This document shows positions 62,356 to 64,000 of a DNA stretch of 64,000 nt, piece after piece. Every line of letters begins with the position of its first letter. The first letter of the stretch is position 1. The DNA is taken from NCBI RefSeq assembly GCF_020382885.2, contig NC_058512.1, positions 11,248,802 through 11,312,801 on the forward strand, read 5' to 3'. The position numbers and the translations under genes are program-made. This DNA is from Scatophagus argus. Its lineage: Eukaryota > Chordata > Actinopteri > Scatophagidae. Below the pieces are notes generated by a model, which saw only the letters and a list, made by a program, of their open reading frames with translations, searched no databases and was not told the DNA's origin.

Positions 62356-62807
62356 TAGACAGATCAGCCACAGCATTAAAACCACTGACAGGTGAAGTGA
62401 ATAACATTAATCATCTGTTTACAATGCAGTGTTCTGCAGGGAAACCTTGGGTTCTTGCAATCATGTGGATGTTTTTTGACACTCCCACCCAGGTGGGGCA
62501 TATCCAGGTTGGAGAGTGTATTTGGTCTGCAATGCACAGGACTCAAAGGATCCAATATTCCAATGCCGGTAACCACAAAATATCACCAGAGGTCTTGTGT
62601 CCCTCCCAATGAGAGATCAGGGCTGTTTTGGCAGCACAAGGGGGACTTGCAAAACATTAATCAGAATCAGAATTGAAATCAGAATTCGTTTATTTATCCC
62701 CAAGGGGAAATTCTTTAAACCATATTATAAAACAGAATTTTATAAAATAAAACAGTATGATCATATCACCACGATACAGTACAATAAACAGGTGGTTTTA
62801 ATATTGC
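62356..62807 (+). mobile_element. Internally deleted Tc1-like element interrupted by another repeat
   Basis: The left end GACAGATCAGCCACAGCATT then AAAACCACTGACAGGTGAAG matches the terminal region of a fish Tc1/mariner family. An internal segment follows (GAAACCTTGGGTTCTTGC...CATGTGGATGTTT), corresponding to the transposase block encoding G-K-P-W-V-L-x-I-M-W-M-F. The 3' coding end AGAGATCAGGGCTGTTTTGG and the start of the right end (AGGTGGTTTTAATATTGC, 62789-62806) come next. Most of the transposase is deleted, and a foreign repeat sits at 62661-62788. The element cannot encode transposase. Confidence 0.7.
62661..62788 (+). mobile_element. Retroposon-like insertion inside the Tc1-like element
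   Basis: Contains CAGAATCAGAATTGAAATCAG, TTTATTTATCCCCAAGGGGAAATTC (a common fish retroposon end) and the 53-bp segment shared with 61328-61380. It separates the 3' coding end of the Tc1 relic from its right terminus, so it arrived later. Confidence 0.55.
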
Positions 62808-62889
62808 ACATGATCTATTCTTTACTGTCTAACATCTGCCTTGTTTTTTAAAACCAAAGTTCACTATTTGTATTTGTTCAATTTTCAAC

Positions 62890-63400
62890 AACAAAACTTT
62901 CAACAGTTTTTGTTTTGATTGCCCATAGCCTTTCCACTTAGGAAAGAAGGCGGCAGGTGCCAACCTGTCCACCCACTTGCTGTATTTCTTCTAGTATCTC
63001 TGAATTTTTATACACTAAATGCAGGTCTCATAGGAGTCAGATATGATTGTCAGCTCACAGCCCATGATTTGTGAGGCGGAGTGCATTTTATCCAGCTGTT
63101 TCCTCTGTTGGGCAGTGGAGTTGCAAAACCACAGTGTAATGGAATTTTTAAGCTGTTCTATGAAGGCCGAATCCTAGAAAATCATCATTTTGAGCTGGCA
63201 CAACAGTCTTTGAAAGTGAGGCTCATTTAAAAAAAAAAGAAGATTGTCTTTCACAATAACTTTAAACTGTTTAAATAGCCTGCTCCAAGTCCAGACTTTG
63301 TCCACCAGCTCTACAGTTTTGAAAATGCTCACTAGGGCTTCATTGTCAAACAGCAGCCCAACACAGATGAAGCATCAGGCCTCAATGTTTCAAAAGTAAG
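62890..63400 (-). pseudogene. LINE ORF2 C-terminal remnant
   Basis: On the minus strand (63150-63010 approximately) the frame reads F-I-E-Q-L-K-N-S-I-T-L-W-F-C-N-S-T-A-Q-Q-R-K-Q-L-D-K-M then A-S-Q-I-M-G-C-E-L. This matches the pattern W-(Y/F)-x-N-x-T-A-x-x-R-K-x-L-x-(K/R)-...-A-x-x-I-x-G after the reverse transcriptase of fish CR1/L2/Rex-type LINEs. A degenerate F-F-P-K-W-K-G-Y-G-Q (compare L-P-S-G-R-R-Y-R-S) follows. Several stops and frame shifts make it non-functional. Confidence 0.55.
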
Positions 63401-64000
63401 TCTTCTTACTGTTGTATAACCAGCAACCTCAGCCAATTTGAGATGCTGTCATCTGTGCATTGATCAAAACTGAGAATCGCTGAACTCTACAGTACAAGAT
63501 ATGTGAACTCTGTTTGAGTGTGGCCTTCTGAGTTACAGCCCCAGAGTGAAAAATCCTCAGTCTCACTCTGGCAGTTGAGACATAGATGACAATGTTATGT
63601 TTTAGGCTGTGATAGCCATAGCGCACAGGGCCCAGACAGGGCTTATGGAGCAGATTTGCATGTGTTTGAGGGGTGATGCAAACAGCCATCAACCCTGTGT
63701 TAGCCCTTTTACAGGAATTGTTCAAGGCCACTTCAACCTCCACTCCTTCCATTTTATCTCTTCATGAAGTTGAGTCATAAGTACAGGAATTGTACACATT
63801 TATTGCTAAGGCAATACAATAAAGCGTAGAGAAAATGTATGTCTTTTTGTGTCCATTTGTGATTTGTGTTGAGTTTGTATGCAGCTGTGTCACCTTTGAC
63901 TAAGCTTCTTGTTTAGTCTGAACACACCTCTGATTCTTTTTAAGCATACAAATGTCCACTCAGAATTGGTATATTGATATTTGCAAAATTTTGTAACTGA
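63401..64000. other. Window end, repeat-derived or intergenic
   Basis: The 107-codon minus-strand frame at 63429-63752 lies directly upstream of the LINE remnant and contains no domain I can name. It may be part of the same repeat. Nothing else is seen. Confidence 0.35.

Overview
The window is vertebrate nuclear DNA and almost certainly comes from a teleost fish, probably a percomorph. It has spliced genes with GT-AG introns, AATAAA signals, abundant CA/GA microsatellites, and many fragments of fish transposable elements (Tc1-like elements, tRNA-like SINEs, LINE 3' ends). There is no operon, CRISPR array or other prokaryotic feature. Four genes are well supported. All product names come from reading the translated exons, without a database search.

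Layout. 1-26.2 kb is a gene-poor stretch with only repeats. At 26.37-30.0 kb (+) lies a complete three-exon neurofilament medium gene (nefm-like, 928 aa). At 37.3-34.9 kb (-) lies a complete four-exon neurofilament light gene (nefl-like, 642 aa). The two are tail to tail, the arrangement known for mammalian NEFM/NEFL. The 3.9 kb between them holds what looks like a degraded mobile element with a repeated 16-bp motif. At 41.08-42.5 kb (+) lies a three-exon muscle-type phosphoglycerate mutase gene (pgam2-like, 255 aa). At 47.8-44.8 kb (-) lies a multi-exon syntaxin (Qa-SNARE) whose last exon ends in a basic tail with no transmembrane anchor. A CpG-rich block just upstream (48.05-48.26 kb) is its likely promoter. 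48.3-64 kb is again gene-poor. It holds one weak candidate for a small secreted-protein gene (56.76-58.47 kb), a deleted Tc1-like element with a nested insertion, and a LINE ORF2 remnant.

The two neurofilament proteins co-assemble as intermediate filaments of axons. Pgam2 is a glycolytic enzyme and the syntaxin a membrane-fusion protein. These last two are neighbours with no evident functional link to the neurofilament pair. I did not find a clearly novel biological system. The items most worth a second look are the anchorless syntaxin, the GC-AG intron in nefm, the repeated-motif element between nefm and nefl, and the candidate secreted-protein exons with a stop codon at one junction.
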